Assembly (NCBI GenBank): GCA_031553495.1
Contig: JAVBLN010000014.1
Span: forward strand, 62,001-126,000
Direction of reading: 5' to 3'
Origin: Pinibacter sp031553495
Lineage (GTDB): Bacteria; Bacteroidota; Bacteroidia; Chitinophagales; Chitinophagaceae
Length of the DNA stretch: 64,000 nucleotides
Below are positions 24,889 through 33,451 of the stretch, piece by piece. The translations under genes were made by a program, and so were the position numbers. Within the stretch, counting starts at the first letter, position 1, and every line of letters begins with the position of its first letter. The notes below the pieces were generated by a model that was not told the DNA's origin, did no database searches, and saw only the letters and a program-made list of their open reading frames with translations.

Positions 24889-27216
24889 TCATTGCCTCCC
24901 CCAATTCACATTTGGTGTTGCACTCATTTCCAGTTCCAGCACACCACCCGCGGCAATATCGCTATGCATGATATAGCATTTGTTATACGCTTCGCCATTT
25001 AGCTTCGCGCTTTTGATATAAATATTTTTAGACGAATTATTTTTTGCGATTATTGTAAATGAGTTGCCTTTATAATATTTACTATCAAGAGCAAAGTTGA
25101 TTTTGCTAAATACCGGACTAGTTATTTCATAACGGTTATCACCGGGACAAACAGGGTGCAAGCCACTTGCAGCCAATATATACCAGGCCGACATTTGTCC
25201 TACATCTTCATTTCCAACCAATCCTTCCACAGAATTATTATACGCCGATTCACAAACTATTCGTGACCATTTTTGTGTAAGATATGGAGACCCAATTCTG
25301 TTGAAAATAAACGGTACATGATGTACAGGTTCATTTGCATGATTGTAATAATCGTTCCACATCATGTTCTTGGGCGTGTGTTCAAAAAAACTTACAAGGT
25401 CGGCAGTTACGGATTTCCGGTCGCCCATCAGTTTTACCATACCTTCAATATCATGAGGCACAAACCACCCTTGCTGATAAGGATTACATTCAATAGAGCC
25501 ATACCATTGTTTTAATCTTCCTTCTGCCGGCCACGCTTCCCATGTGCCATCTTCATTGCGGGGCCTGAACCATTTCTTTTCAATATCAAAAATATTTTTG
25601 TAATTCTGTGAACGTTTTAAATATTTATCAGCATCCTGTTTTTTATTTAGCAATGTAGCCATGCGGCCTACACACCAGTCAAAATACGCATACTCAAGAG
25701 TGTTAGATATGCCAAGTGTAGAAGCCGGAGTATAACCACGTTCTCCATTACCAAATTTTTCTACTGAGTTTACTGCAAACCGATAGGCTTTAGGTACATT
25801 ATAATTTCTGATACCTTTTGCATAAGCATCAAGCAAGACAGACACTGCAGGATTACCGATCATACAACCGGTATAAGCGTTTAAAAATTCCCAGCGTTCG
25901 TAATATTCTTTTCCGCTTTGATCAGCCATTGTAATCAATGAGTTAAGCATATCATTTACAACACCGGGGTTGATAATAGTTTGCAATGGCATCTGGCTTC
26001 GGAACACATCCCAACCACTAAAAATAGTACGCTTGGTAAATCCTTCTTTTTTATGCACTTTATAGTCGCCGCCAACATAGTCGCCGGTAACATCGGAATA
26101 AATGCGCGGATCGATCATAGTGTGATAAAGGGCGCTATAAAAAACTATTTGTTCGTCTTTGGTGCCGCCCTGTACTTTTACTTTTGCCAAAGCATTGTTC
26201 CATGAATTATACGCCTGCTTGCGAAGCGCATCAAAATTCCAGTGCGTAATTTCGCTTTGCAGATTTTTTTTAGCGCCATCAATTCCGGTAAACGAAATAC
26301 CCACACGCATTTGTACTGCTTCATTTGCTTTAGTGGCAAACTCTGTAAAAAAACCAAGATGCTTTCCTTCCATTTCTTTTACATCTTTAAACACCTGCGC
26401 GGCAGCAACCCGCTCATGATATTTTTGGCTCTCTATATCTTCACGCTTACGAGTCCAGCTATCGGGAATATCAGCGCTCCAAACACCATAGTTTTGTAAA
26501 GGCTTATCGAACTGCGCATAAAAATAAACGGTATAATTTGCCTTGCCTTCGCCATTTCCCCAGCCGCCACCATCAGGGGTACACTTCATCCAACCTTGTA
26601 TAGTATAATTATCAACCACTTTCACATACTGCATTACAGAGGTGCCTCCCACCCTTCTGGCAAGATCAATTTGAATGCGCGACAAATCATTTTCAGGAAA
26701 AGTAAATCGCAACATACCACTATGTGGCGCCGCTGTCATTTCCGCTTTTATATTGTAGTCTATAAGTTTTACAGTATAATACCCGGCAGAAGCTTTTTCG
26801 CTGCTCTTATCATATTTGGATCTGTAGCCACCAGCAGGATTTTCAAGTGTTCCGGAAAAAGTTTTAAGTACACCTGTTGCAGGCATCACCAAAAAATTTC
26901 CAAGATCGCCAAACCAACCTATACCACTCATTTGCGTAAAAGCAAAGCCTTCAATGCTGGTATGTTCATAGCTATACCCAGAGCCATTATCACCTCCTGT
27001 TATTGTATTTGGACTAACCTGAACCATTCCAAAAGGTGTAGTAGCGCCGGGAAATGTTTTTCCCAAACCATGATAAATACCTGCATCACCAACACTCGTA
27101 CTGGCGCCTATGAAAGGATTTACAAGACCTGCAAAATCCTGCCCAATCACATGCATTGAGATCAGGGTCAGAAAACCAAAAACAACATTCATTTTTTTCT
27201 TTAATAACAACTTCAT
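24889..27216 (-). CDS. GH92 alpha-mannosidase (first of three)
   Basis: 775 residues. Signal peptide to about residue 25 (MHVIGQ). It is a calcium-dependent exo-alpha-mannosidase family (mostly alpha-1,2) acting on N-glycans and mannans. The N-terminal beta-sandwich has VNPFIGASTS, GKTFPGATTPFGMVQVSPNT and GYSYEHTSIEGFAFTQMSG. The catalytic (alpha/alpha)6 part has TIFSGWDVFRSQMPLQTIIN and, near the C-terminus, GLVGNEDVGQMSAWYILAAS then GLHPVCPGDNRYEITSPVF, the family's most conserved motif. It lies apart from the other GH92 genes, between two Lgt paralogues and inside repeat arms 9 and 10. Confidence 0.93.
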   Translation of the reverse strand: MKLLLKKKMNVVFGFLTLISMHVIGQDFAGLVNPFIGASTSVGDAGIYHGLGKTFPGATTPFGMVQVSPNTITGGDNGSGYSYEHTSIEGFAFTQMSGIGWFGDLGNFLVMPATGVLKTFSGTLENPAGGYRSKYDKSSEKASAGYYTVKLIDYNIKAEMTAAPHSGMLRFTFPENDLSRIQIDLARRVGGTSVMQYVKVVDNYTIQGWMKCTPDGGGWGNGEGKANYTVYFYAQFDKPLQNYGVWSADIPDSWTRKREDIESQKYHERVAAAQVFKDVKEMEGKHLGFFTEFATKANEAVQMRVGISFTGIDGAKKNLQSEITHWNFDALRKQAYNSWNNALAKVKVQGGTKDEQIVFYSALYHTMIDPRIYSDVTGDYVGGDYKVHKKEGFTKRTIFSGWDVFRSQMPLQTIINPGVVNDMLNSLITMADQSGKEYYERWEFLNAYTGCMIGNPAVSVLLDAYAKGIRNYNVPKAYRFAVNSVEKFGNGERGYTPASTLGISNTLEYAYFDWCVGRMATLLNKKQDADKYLKRSQNYKNIFDIEKKWFRPRNEDGTWEAWPAEGRLKQWYGSIECNPYQQGWFVPHDIEGMVKLMGDRKSVTADLVSFFEHTPKNMMWNDYYNHANEPVHHVPFIFNRIGSPYLTQKWSRIVCESAYNNSVEGLVGNEDVGQMSAWYILAASGLHPVCPGDNRYEITSPVFSKINFALDSKYYKGNSFTIIAKNNSSKNIYIKSAKLNGEAYNKCYIMHSDIAAGGVLELEMSATPNVNWGRQ

Positions 27217-27310
27217 GATCTAATAATCGTTTATCTATAATTAATCACATATTAACAGCAGCAATAATTAAAGCCGGTTGGTGCATCTTGCTCAATATAC
27301 AGATACAGTT

Positions 27311-27355
27311 GAAGAGTGCGACGCAACGGCTGCTTAATAGTAGCACTATCGCCCG
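27311..27355 (-). repeat. Dispersed repeat arm 10 (minus, hybrid)
   Basis: GAAGAGTGCGACGCAACGGC then TGCTTAATAGTAGCACTATC and GCCCGG. It joins the variant core (GCGACGCAAC) to the common outer part (TTAATAGTAGC), so core and outer part vary independently. Truncated at its inner end. Confidence 0.8.
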
Positions 27356-27413
27356 GATCATAAAAAACCGCTCTTAATTGTTGCAACTATTAATATTCAT
27401 TTGGGTACAATTT

Positions 27414-28580
27414 TTAACTATTAACAATCTTCATTCTTTTACTTGTTATCAGCTTATAAAAAAACAACACAACCCCTAGAAGTATGCAAAGGACAGCTAT
27501 AAACTGGGCCTGAGTACAATGCAGTCCTACCATGTGCAACCGGGGATTATCACGCAATGTCTCTATAGTAAAGCGTTCCAGGCCATTAAATATCAAATAT
27601 AATGATGCCATTAGTACGGGTGTAGTTATTCTTTTTCTAACGAACCATAGTATCAAGAATAATATAAAACATATAACAGCTTCATAAAACGGCGTTGGAA
27701 AAACAGGCAGTGCAAGACGATAACAATACTCTCCCCAATCGCAATTGGGCATCGCGATTCCCTCCATAATTACGTTGTGTGGATAATCATAAGCCCACAT
27801 CCAGGAAGGCAAAAAATTAAAAGGATTGATTGTATTGTTCACCTTACCCCAATCGCCATCACCAGACAAATGACATCCAAGCCGACCTATTGCATATGCA
27901 AGCATCAGCGCCGGTCCAAACGAATCTGCCACATACAGCGGTTTAATTTTATGATACTGAAAATAAAACCAAATTACTATGCTGGACAAAATCAAAGAAC
28001 CATAAAACGTAATACCGGCCAAAGATGTAAGCATTTCATAAGGCTGTTGAACAAATTCATCCCAGTGTTCAAGGCAATGAAAAAACTTACCACCGATCAA
28101 TCCAAACACTGCGGCTAGCAACATAACATCTCCCATGCGATCGCTTGGCCATATTTGAATAACTTTTGTTTTCGGCTCAGGAAGTTTTTGTATTCGTCTT
28201 ACCCAATAAATAAAGAACATCGACAAGCATCCTGCTACTAATCCTCCTGTCAAATTTCCATTGAATGAGATCACATACTGTATAGGCTCTTGCAAATAAT
28301 GCTTATTAAAGAATACTTCTACAACTTTAAAGCCAACTAAAAAACCAACTAAAAAATATTGCAGTAGTTCTTTTTTACCTGCAGGCTTTCCTATAATCAA
28401 TTTTTCTTCTTTGCAAGAAAATAATCCATCATTTTCCTTTCGCAATAAATCCTTTCTTAAAAAATATATTCCGGTCAAAAAACTTAACGCCACAAAAAAA
28501 CCAAATGTGCTGATAGACATCAACGCAGGCAGTTTCAAATGAAACAGCTCTCTTGCCATATAGTATAAATTAGGATACAT
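27414..28580 (-). CDS. lgt: Prolipoprotein diacylglyceryl transferase family protein, long paralogue
   Basis: 388 residues, polytopic. Starts MYPNLYYMARELFHLKLPAL, like the short copy at 23356-24309. The Lgt signature GRLGCHLSGDGDWG is near residue 230. Residues about 65-135 (LLQYFLVGFLVGFKVVEVFF, NGNLTGGLVAGCLSMFFIYW) are missing from the short copy and look like a duplicate of the following segment (MLLAAVFGLIGGKFFHCLEH, GITFYGSLILSSIVIWFYF). The GG-containing loop is in the first repeat. This long form seems the more usual one in the phylum. Confidence 0.85.
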   Translation of the reverse strand: MYPNLYYMARELFHLKLPALMSISTFGFFVALSFLTGIYFLRKDLLRKENDGLFSCKEEKLIIGKPAGKKELLQYFLVGFLVGFKVVEVFFNKHYLQEPIQYVISFNGNLTGGLVAGCLSMFFIYWVRRIQKLPEPKTKVIQIWPSDRMGDVMLLAAVFGLIGGKFFHCLEHWDEFVQQPYEMLTSLAGITFYGSLILSSIVIWFYFQYHKIKPLYVADSFGPALMLAYAIGRLGCHLSGDGDWGKVNNTINPFNFLPSWMWAYDYPHNVIMEGIAMPNCDWGEYCYRLALPVFPTPFYEAVICFILFLILWFVRKRITTPVLMASLYLIFNGLERFTIETLRDNPRLHMVGLHCTQAQFIAVLCILLGVVLFFYKLITSKRMKIVNS

Positions 28581-28653
28581 GCTTATTATACCCGTTTACT
28601 ATTTCTACAGCTTAGAGCGTTCTCAAAAGAATTAGTTATGGCCAATATTATTT

Positions 28654-31200
28654 TTACAAAACATTTTCTAACCTGATCGTACGAAAACCAAACTTCGGTG
28701 CTTTCAGTTTTACTAACGTTGCTTTTTCGGATCTTTTTGCAGTTAAACGTTCTTTTATTCTACCGTTTAGTTCTATCATTTCAACAGAATGCTTAACATC
28801 GAAAAAAAACCTAACTGTACAATTCTGATCGTCACTTTCAGCATTATAAATTCTAACTATGATATCCTTTCCGTCAGCCATCATTGAGGTTATTTCCCAG
28901 CCCTTTTGATCTATACTTACAAATGAGTTTTGTGTATCCCTATTGTTATTGGTAAATGTGGTAATGAGTGGCTCATTCCACCTTGAGCTTTCAGTATTCA
29001 AATTCGCGTCATCCCATGTAGACACATGCGGTAAAAGTGCATAATGCACACTGGTGGCAGAATCAATTCCGTAATTTGGTCCAAAGAGTCCTTGCCCGGA
29101 ATATTGTAATGTCAAGCCCAAAGGAAAATCTTTTCCGTGTGTATAACTAGTTGTATGATCTGTAAACAATGCCATTCCATAATTATTATTAGCATCAGTT
29201 ACATCCACCCAGTTCAATATCACATTATTCTTTATGCTATCCCAGCTTGTAAAGAATGTATTGTCCAGCTTACTTTCAATTACATCAAACGGCGCATTCT
29301 TGTATACACGCCTGTTTTGAAGGTTTACAGGAAACAGCACCAGCAGCTTGTAGCGGTCATCGTAGAAAGCCTTTTTCAAGTTTTCATTTTTATAAATACC
29401 TTTCTCTGAGTAAGCGCCAATGCCCATATTACCCTTCCAATTGATGGTTACATTACAATCAATTTTTGGCTCGCCCTCAAACAATGTAATGTTTTGAGTA
29501 AACGGCACTCCTGCAATTGTTCCATTGATCTCAGCCATTTTACTCAACTCGCCATCTATTATTCTAATGGTAGCTTTACTATCGGCACTTGAATGAAACC
29601 CGCCATCATCGTAAAAATTTCCATGCAATTCATTGAACCTCCTTTCATTTTTTTGATCAACCATTTCCCTATTACCCAGTTTTTTGGCAATAATACTTTT
29701 TACTGTTCCTCCGTGATTAGCATCCAGCACAATTTTATACATATCGTTTTCTAGTGCGTAAAAGCCTTCTGCAATCACGGATTCTTTAACATTTGCTTTC
29801 TTTGTAACAACAGGCTGTAAGGTATAGGAGCTAAATCCCATAGAAGGAACAGACGCTTTAAAAAGCAGGAAATCTTTTTGCTGTTGTGATGGAATAACTT
29901 TATTAGTGCTGCCATCAATTACCTGAATATTCAGTTCTTTAAGAGCCTCAGGCTTTGCAATGCAAACAACTTCATCTCTGGCTATCGCCATTGTATTAAC
30001 CACTTTTACTGAAGTCATATTTCCATCTGCACGAAATAGAGATTGTAGTGAAGCTTGTATAATGCTGTCAGATTTTCGATTTGCAATGCCTGTCCAATTT
30101 GTAACATGCTGCGCCCAGGAGCGGCCTTGATGATTATTGTATGGCACTATCCAACAATCGTGATGCTGTGCTAAAAGAAGATTTTGCCAGGCTTCATCAA
30201 AGGTGTTGGAAGGAAAGGAAACACTTTTAGCAATAGTTGCCATAGCTGCAATTTTTTCCGCAGCGGGAATTTTATTTTCGGATACCCGTACCTGTTGCGC
30301 TATCTTTTGTGTTATTTGAGCACCCCACACTAAACTTACTAAAACATCTTCTGGTGAAAATCTCCACGTTTGCCGGGGCTTATATGCAGCTATATTCTCA
30401 AAGTAATTTCGCCATGTAACATATTCTGTAGGCTGATAACTTTTGGAACCATCACCAAGCCAGCGGCCAATTCGCCATCCGGCATCCTGCAGACACATTC
30501 CGATTGGATTTTTAATTCCATAATCAAATGCAGCGTTTATATATTCACGTGAGTTACCACATGCAATTGTTTCCCATGTTGAGCCGGGTTTTAATTTTTC
30601 AACTTCATAACGCGGCGAGGTGGTAATCGTAGTTCCATCTGGCCCTTGCCAATTTACCAACTCGCCTCCAAATGCTCTTGTATAACCACCCCAGCAGGTG
30701 TTCGGATTTTTTAGTGATGCATACTTAAAACCAAATGATCTTAATATTTGCGGCATTGCACTTGTAAAGCAGGGTTCTTCTGATGAATATGTTAAGAATT
30801 TTGCGTCCGGAAAATGTTCCCGCAATTTCCGAATACCATAATCAAACTGCCTGATAATACTTTCTCCTGAAATATTGTATAAATAACTTTGTCCGTAAGA
30901 GGGATTCACATACTCAATTCTTCCGTCAGCAGACTGATCCGCAAATATTTTCTTAAAATCATTATAAGCCTGAAAATCCCGCTGTTTCACCATATCCCAC
31001 GTATCAGGCTCTATTTCGATATTCATTTTCCATTCGGGATATTTATTTAAAACATCAACCATGAAGGATGTGTATTTCTCAGGAAAATGCCCCCACACCC
31101 CACCATGATAGCCATCAATAAAATATGCCGTTTGCGAAAAACTTTGCAAAGCAAACAGTAAAAAAACTATCAGTAAATATCTTCTATAAAATTTATTCAT
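28654..31200 (-). CDS. GH38-family alpha-mannosidase-like secreted enzyme
   Basis: 848 residues from ATG 31200, chosen because MNKFYRRYLLIVFLLFALQS opens a signal peptide (cleavage near SFSQ); upstream in-frame ATGs add a non-signal segment. The first 330 residues form the GH38 N-terminal barrel (YHGGVWGHFPEKYTSFMVDV, MNIEIEPDTWDMVKQRD), with LLLAQHHDCWIVPYNNHQGR giving the family's C-terminal metal His/Asp pair. The usual zinc motif HxHxD near the start is replaced by YHGGVWGHFP, so this is a diverged subgroup. A long beta-rich C-terminal half follows. It probably releases alpha-mannose; possible other specificity. It lies downstream of the SGNH and Sus genes. Confidence 0.78.
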   Translation of the reverse strand: MNKFYRRYLLIVFLLFALQSFSQTAYFIDGYHGGVWGHFPEKYTSFMVDVLNKYPEWKMNIEIEPDTWDMVKQRDFQAYNDFKKIFADQSADGRIEYVNPSYGQSYLYNISGESIIRQFDYGIRKLREHFPDAKFLTYSSEEPCFTSAMPQILRSFGFKYASLKNPNTCWGGYTRAFGGELVNWQGPDGTTITTSPRYEVEKLKPGSTWETIACGNSREYINAAFDYGIKNPIGMCLQDAGWRIGRWLGDGSKSYQPTEYVTWRNYFENIAAYKPRQTWRFSPEDVLVSLVWGAQITQKIAQQVRVSENKIPAAEKIAAMATIAKSVSFPSNTFDEAWQNLLLAQHHDCWIVPYNNHQGRSWAQHVTNWTGIANRKSDSIIQASLQSLFRADGNMTSVKVVNTMAIARDEVVCIAKPEALKELNIQVIDGSTNKVIPSQQQKDFLLFKASVPSMGFSSYTLQPVVTKKANVKESVIAEGFYALENDMYKIVLDANHGGTVKSIIAKKLGNREMVDQKNERRFNELHGNFYDDGGFHSSADSKATIRIIDGELSKMAEINGTIAGVPFTQNITLFEGEPKIDCNVTINWKGNMGIGAYSEKGIYKNENLKKAFYDDRYKLLVLFPVNLQNRRVYKNAPFDVIESKLDNTFFTSWDSIKNNVILNWVDVTDANNNYGMALFTDHTTSYTHGKDFPLGLTLQYSGQGLFGPNYGIDSATSVHYALLPHVSTWDDANLNTESSRWNEPLITTFTNNNRDTQNSFVSIDQKGWEITSMMADGKDIIVRIYNAESDDQNCTVRFFFDVKHSVEMIELNGRIKERLTAKRSEKATLVKLKAPKFGFRTIRLENVL

Positions 31201-31300
31201 GATTGATATAAGCAATCTGCTTTTTACAATTTTCATATTTGATAGTGCAGGTTTTTCATAGCTCAATAGATATTCCACAGCAGTTTTTGGGTATTATGTT

Positions 31301-31363
31301 ATCAGCTATTGTGCTACTATTAAGCATTGTTGTGTCACTCACTTGTACAGTTGGAATTCTATT
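31301..31363 (+). repeat. Dispersed repeat arm 11 (plus, no partner nearby)
   Basis: ATCAGCTATTGTGCTACTAT, TAAGCATT, core TGTGTCACTCACTTGTAC, AGTTGGAATTCTATTGAAC. It is the only plus arm not followed by a minus arm before the next plus arm. Confidence 0.9.
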
Positions 31364-31440
31364 GAACACTTATATCAAAAGCCAAATGCCTTACCGGAAG
31401 CCCGTATAAAGCATTCAGCTTTATCAACTACATTAAATAT

Positions 31441-32823
31441 TTATAAAGCGATCAATTCTATTTTTCTTTTCTTTGGTTTATTGATGGTGTAAATTTCATT
31501 TACTAAAGTAGCTATTTCTTTTTCCCATGCAGTACGCACTTCAGGGAAACGGGCTTTTTTATAATTATCTAAATTACCATTAATAGCCCAGTCTTTAGGA
31601 GCAAGTCGTTGCAATGTATCCAATGTGGCTTCATCATCTTTAAACAATAAACCTCTTGGCAACAAAGCAGAGAACTCCATCCACGCATACTGGCGAAATC
31701 TTTTTTCTATTTCCCATCTTTCCTCATTCAGCAACATAATAGCTTCGGCCTGTTGATATTGTGGTGTGCTTCGCAAAGTTGCAAGATTAATACCATCGGC
31801 CAATTGAGCGCCTGTCCAATTACCAATTTGCTTACCATCAATTTTCAGTGTATATGTTTTTTGAGCAGATAAGTTTTTTACCTGCAACATTTCTTTATTA
31901 AACTCATTCATAAACGGAATAAGCGTTAAAGCCTCTGCCTGGCTGTGTTTGCTTCCCCAGCCACGTGGCGCGGTATCAACCGGGTAAGGCAACGCGTTGG
32001 CGAGATAATCAAATGAAATATTTCTGGAAGTGGCAGCAATATTGGTAACAGCACAATTCCCGGCCTTTAATAATTTACGCGAAGCGGCATCAACCGAAAT
32101 GCTTGCCACTTCTCTTCCTGCAAGTCCCTGCGCTTTTAAAAAGAGGTAAGCCATCACCATGTGGCCATTGTTGTCAGGATGAATTCTGTCGCCACCACAA
32201 AGCGTAAACAACGAATCATTTTTCTGTCCTGATATATTCAATGCAGTCATAGGGCGATTGAAATCAACAAAGCTCCAATTATTATTCTTTGCAGACTGCT
32301 GTTGGAAATTTGCAATCTCCAACATGGTGAGGCTCTTTTTAGGGAAATAGTTATTAGGAAGCTTTACCGTTTCATCATACGGTGAAGATGCGATCACCAC
32401 CTTTTTCACATTAGGCATAGCTTTCAGGCGGTTCTCTATTTTCACAAAACTTTCGTAGGAAGTTTTCACCGCTTGTTTTTTCACTTCTTCGGGATCAGTA
32501 TTCAAATACTCAAAATATTTAGAATCATTCATTCCGAATGTAAGTGTAATAACCGTTGGCTTATGTTTAAACACATCATCATCTAACCGACGGTAGATCT
32601 GTTCTGCCACGTCGCCGCCAATGCCGCAATTGAAAACATCTATACGTTCGTTTGGAAAACGCGTCATATAATATAACCAGATGAATGAATGATAATGCCC
32701 GCCATCGGTTATACTGTTTCCAATAAATGCGACACGATCGCCTTTCTTAAATGGCGCCGGATTTGATTGCGCAAACGCGCAACTACAAATGAGTACTAAG
32801 CAAATTGAAAAAAACGTCTTCAT
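31441..32823 (-). CDS. SGNH/GDSL-family hydrolase (secreted esterase-like)
   Basis: 460 residues from ATG 32823. The reading frame continues upstream into repeat arm 12 but that part is repeat sequence; MKTFFSICLVLICSCAFAQ is a clean signal peptide. Block I is FIGNSITDG with nucleophile Ser37; block III is FGMND (97-100); the catalytic Asp212 and His215 are in GDRIHPDNNGH. It probably de-esterifies an acylated carbohydrate, as similar enzymes in glycan loci do. The last 200 residues are a helical and mixed extension with no family I can name. It lies between the Sus genes and the GH38-like gene. Confidence 0.8.
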   Translation of the reverse strand: MKTFFSICLVLICSCAFAQSNPAPFKKGDRVAFIGNSITDGGHYHSFIWLYYMTRFPNERIDVFNCGIGGDVAEQIYRRLDDDVFKHKPTVITLTFGMNDSKYFEYLNTDPEEVKKQAVKTSYESFVKIENRLKAMPNVKKVVIASSPYDETVKLPNNYFPKKSLTMLEIANFQQQSAKNNNWSFVDFNRPMTALNISGQKNDSLFTLCGGDRIHPDNNGHMVMAYLFLKAQGLAGREVASISVDAASRKLLKAGNCAVTNIAATSRNISFDYLANALPYPVDTAPRGWGSKHSQAEALTLIPFMNEFNKEMLQVKNLSAQKTYTLKIDGKQIGNWTGAQLADGINLATLRSTPQYQQAEAIMLLNEERWEIEKRFRQYAWMEFSALLPRGLLFKDDEATLDTLQRLAPKDWAINGNLDNYKKARFPEVRTAWEKEIATLVNEIYTINKPKKRKIELIAL

Positions 32824-32905
32824 GGAATAATTAAAAGTTAATAAGACAAATATGGTTATACATACTATACTCTTGCTGAATAATATTGTGCTTTTATTTT
32901 TTGAT

Positions 32906-32968
32906 ATCAACAGTAGTGCTACTATTAAGCATCGTTGTGTCACTCACTTGTGCTGTAGTAATTCTATT
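32906..32968 (+). repeat. Dispersed repeat arm 12 (plus)
   Basis: ATCAACAGTAGTGCTACTAT, TAAGCATC, core GTTGTGTCACTCACTTGT then GCTGTAGTAATTCTATTC. The end GCTGTAGTAATTCTA is private to arms 12 and 13. Similarity to arm 13 continues inward through CATTCATGCACAAATTTA and ACTGCGTTTAGTATAG to about 33016. Confidence 0.93.
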
Positions 32969-33057
32969 CAGCAAAGTGTAACATTCATGCACAAATTTAT
33001 ACTGCGTTTAGTATAGCTATTTCAATCGTCTGATAAGATCTGCAAAAATAGAGACCA

Positions 33058-33136
33058 TCATTTCAACCATAAGAGAGATCTCAAGTGTTTTAAGGGTAAC
33101 AAAATCAACTTAAGATCCTCCACATGGTTGAAATGA
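33058..33136. repeat. Inverted repeat TCATTTCAACCAT/ATGGTTGAAATGA
   Basis: 13-bp perfect stem (33058-33070 with 33124-33136), with GAGAGATCTC and AAGATCCTCC inside. It is a stretch of a kind often seen as intergenic filler in this phylum. It lies inside the loop of arms 12/13. Confidence 0.7.
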
Positions 33137-33341
33137 CGGGCTCTGTTGTTTCTAAGCTATGATATAGGGTTATACTTCATTAATGGCAAAGTGATCGTAT
33201 TAGAGAAGCTTATATTTTTTTACTATGAGGCACAAGTGAATGCTTGTGCTTCATAGTGTTTTATTTTGAGAATCCTGCGCATTCTATTGATACTATACTT
33301 TACGCAGCATAAACATGTGTACGAATGCATCAACTTGCAGA

Positions 33342-33403
33342 GTAGAATTACTACAGCACAAGTGAGTGACACAACGATGCTCAATAGTAGCAATACCGCC
33401 GGT
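33342..33403 (-). repeat. Dispersed repeat arm 13 (minus)
   Basis: AGTAGAATTACTACAGCACA, AGTGAGTGACACAACGATGC, TCAATAGTAGCAATACCGCC, then an A-run. Partner of arm 12, sharing its private TAGAATTACTACAGC end. Confidence 0.93.
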
Positions 33404-33451
33404 CCTCAAAAAAAAAAACGTTACACACATTATACTGCCCGGGCATATCTT

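Larger units (their letters stand above)
32824..33451. other. Intergenic region holding a long nested inverted repeat
   Basis: 628 bases, no gene. Arms 12 and 13, with extended flanks, can pair over about 125 bases each. Inside the loop, TCATTTCAACCAT (33058-33070) pairs perfectly with ATGGTTGAAATGA (33124-33136). Confidence 0.7.
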
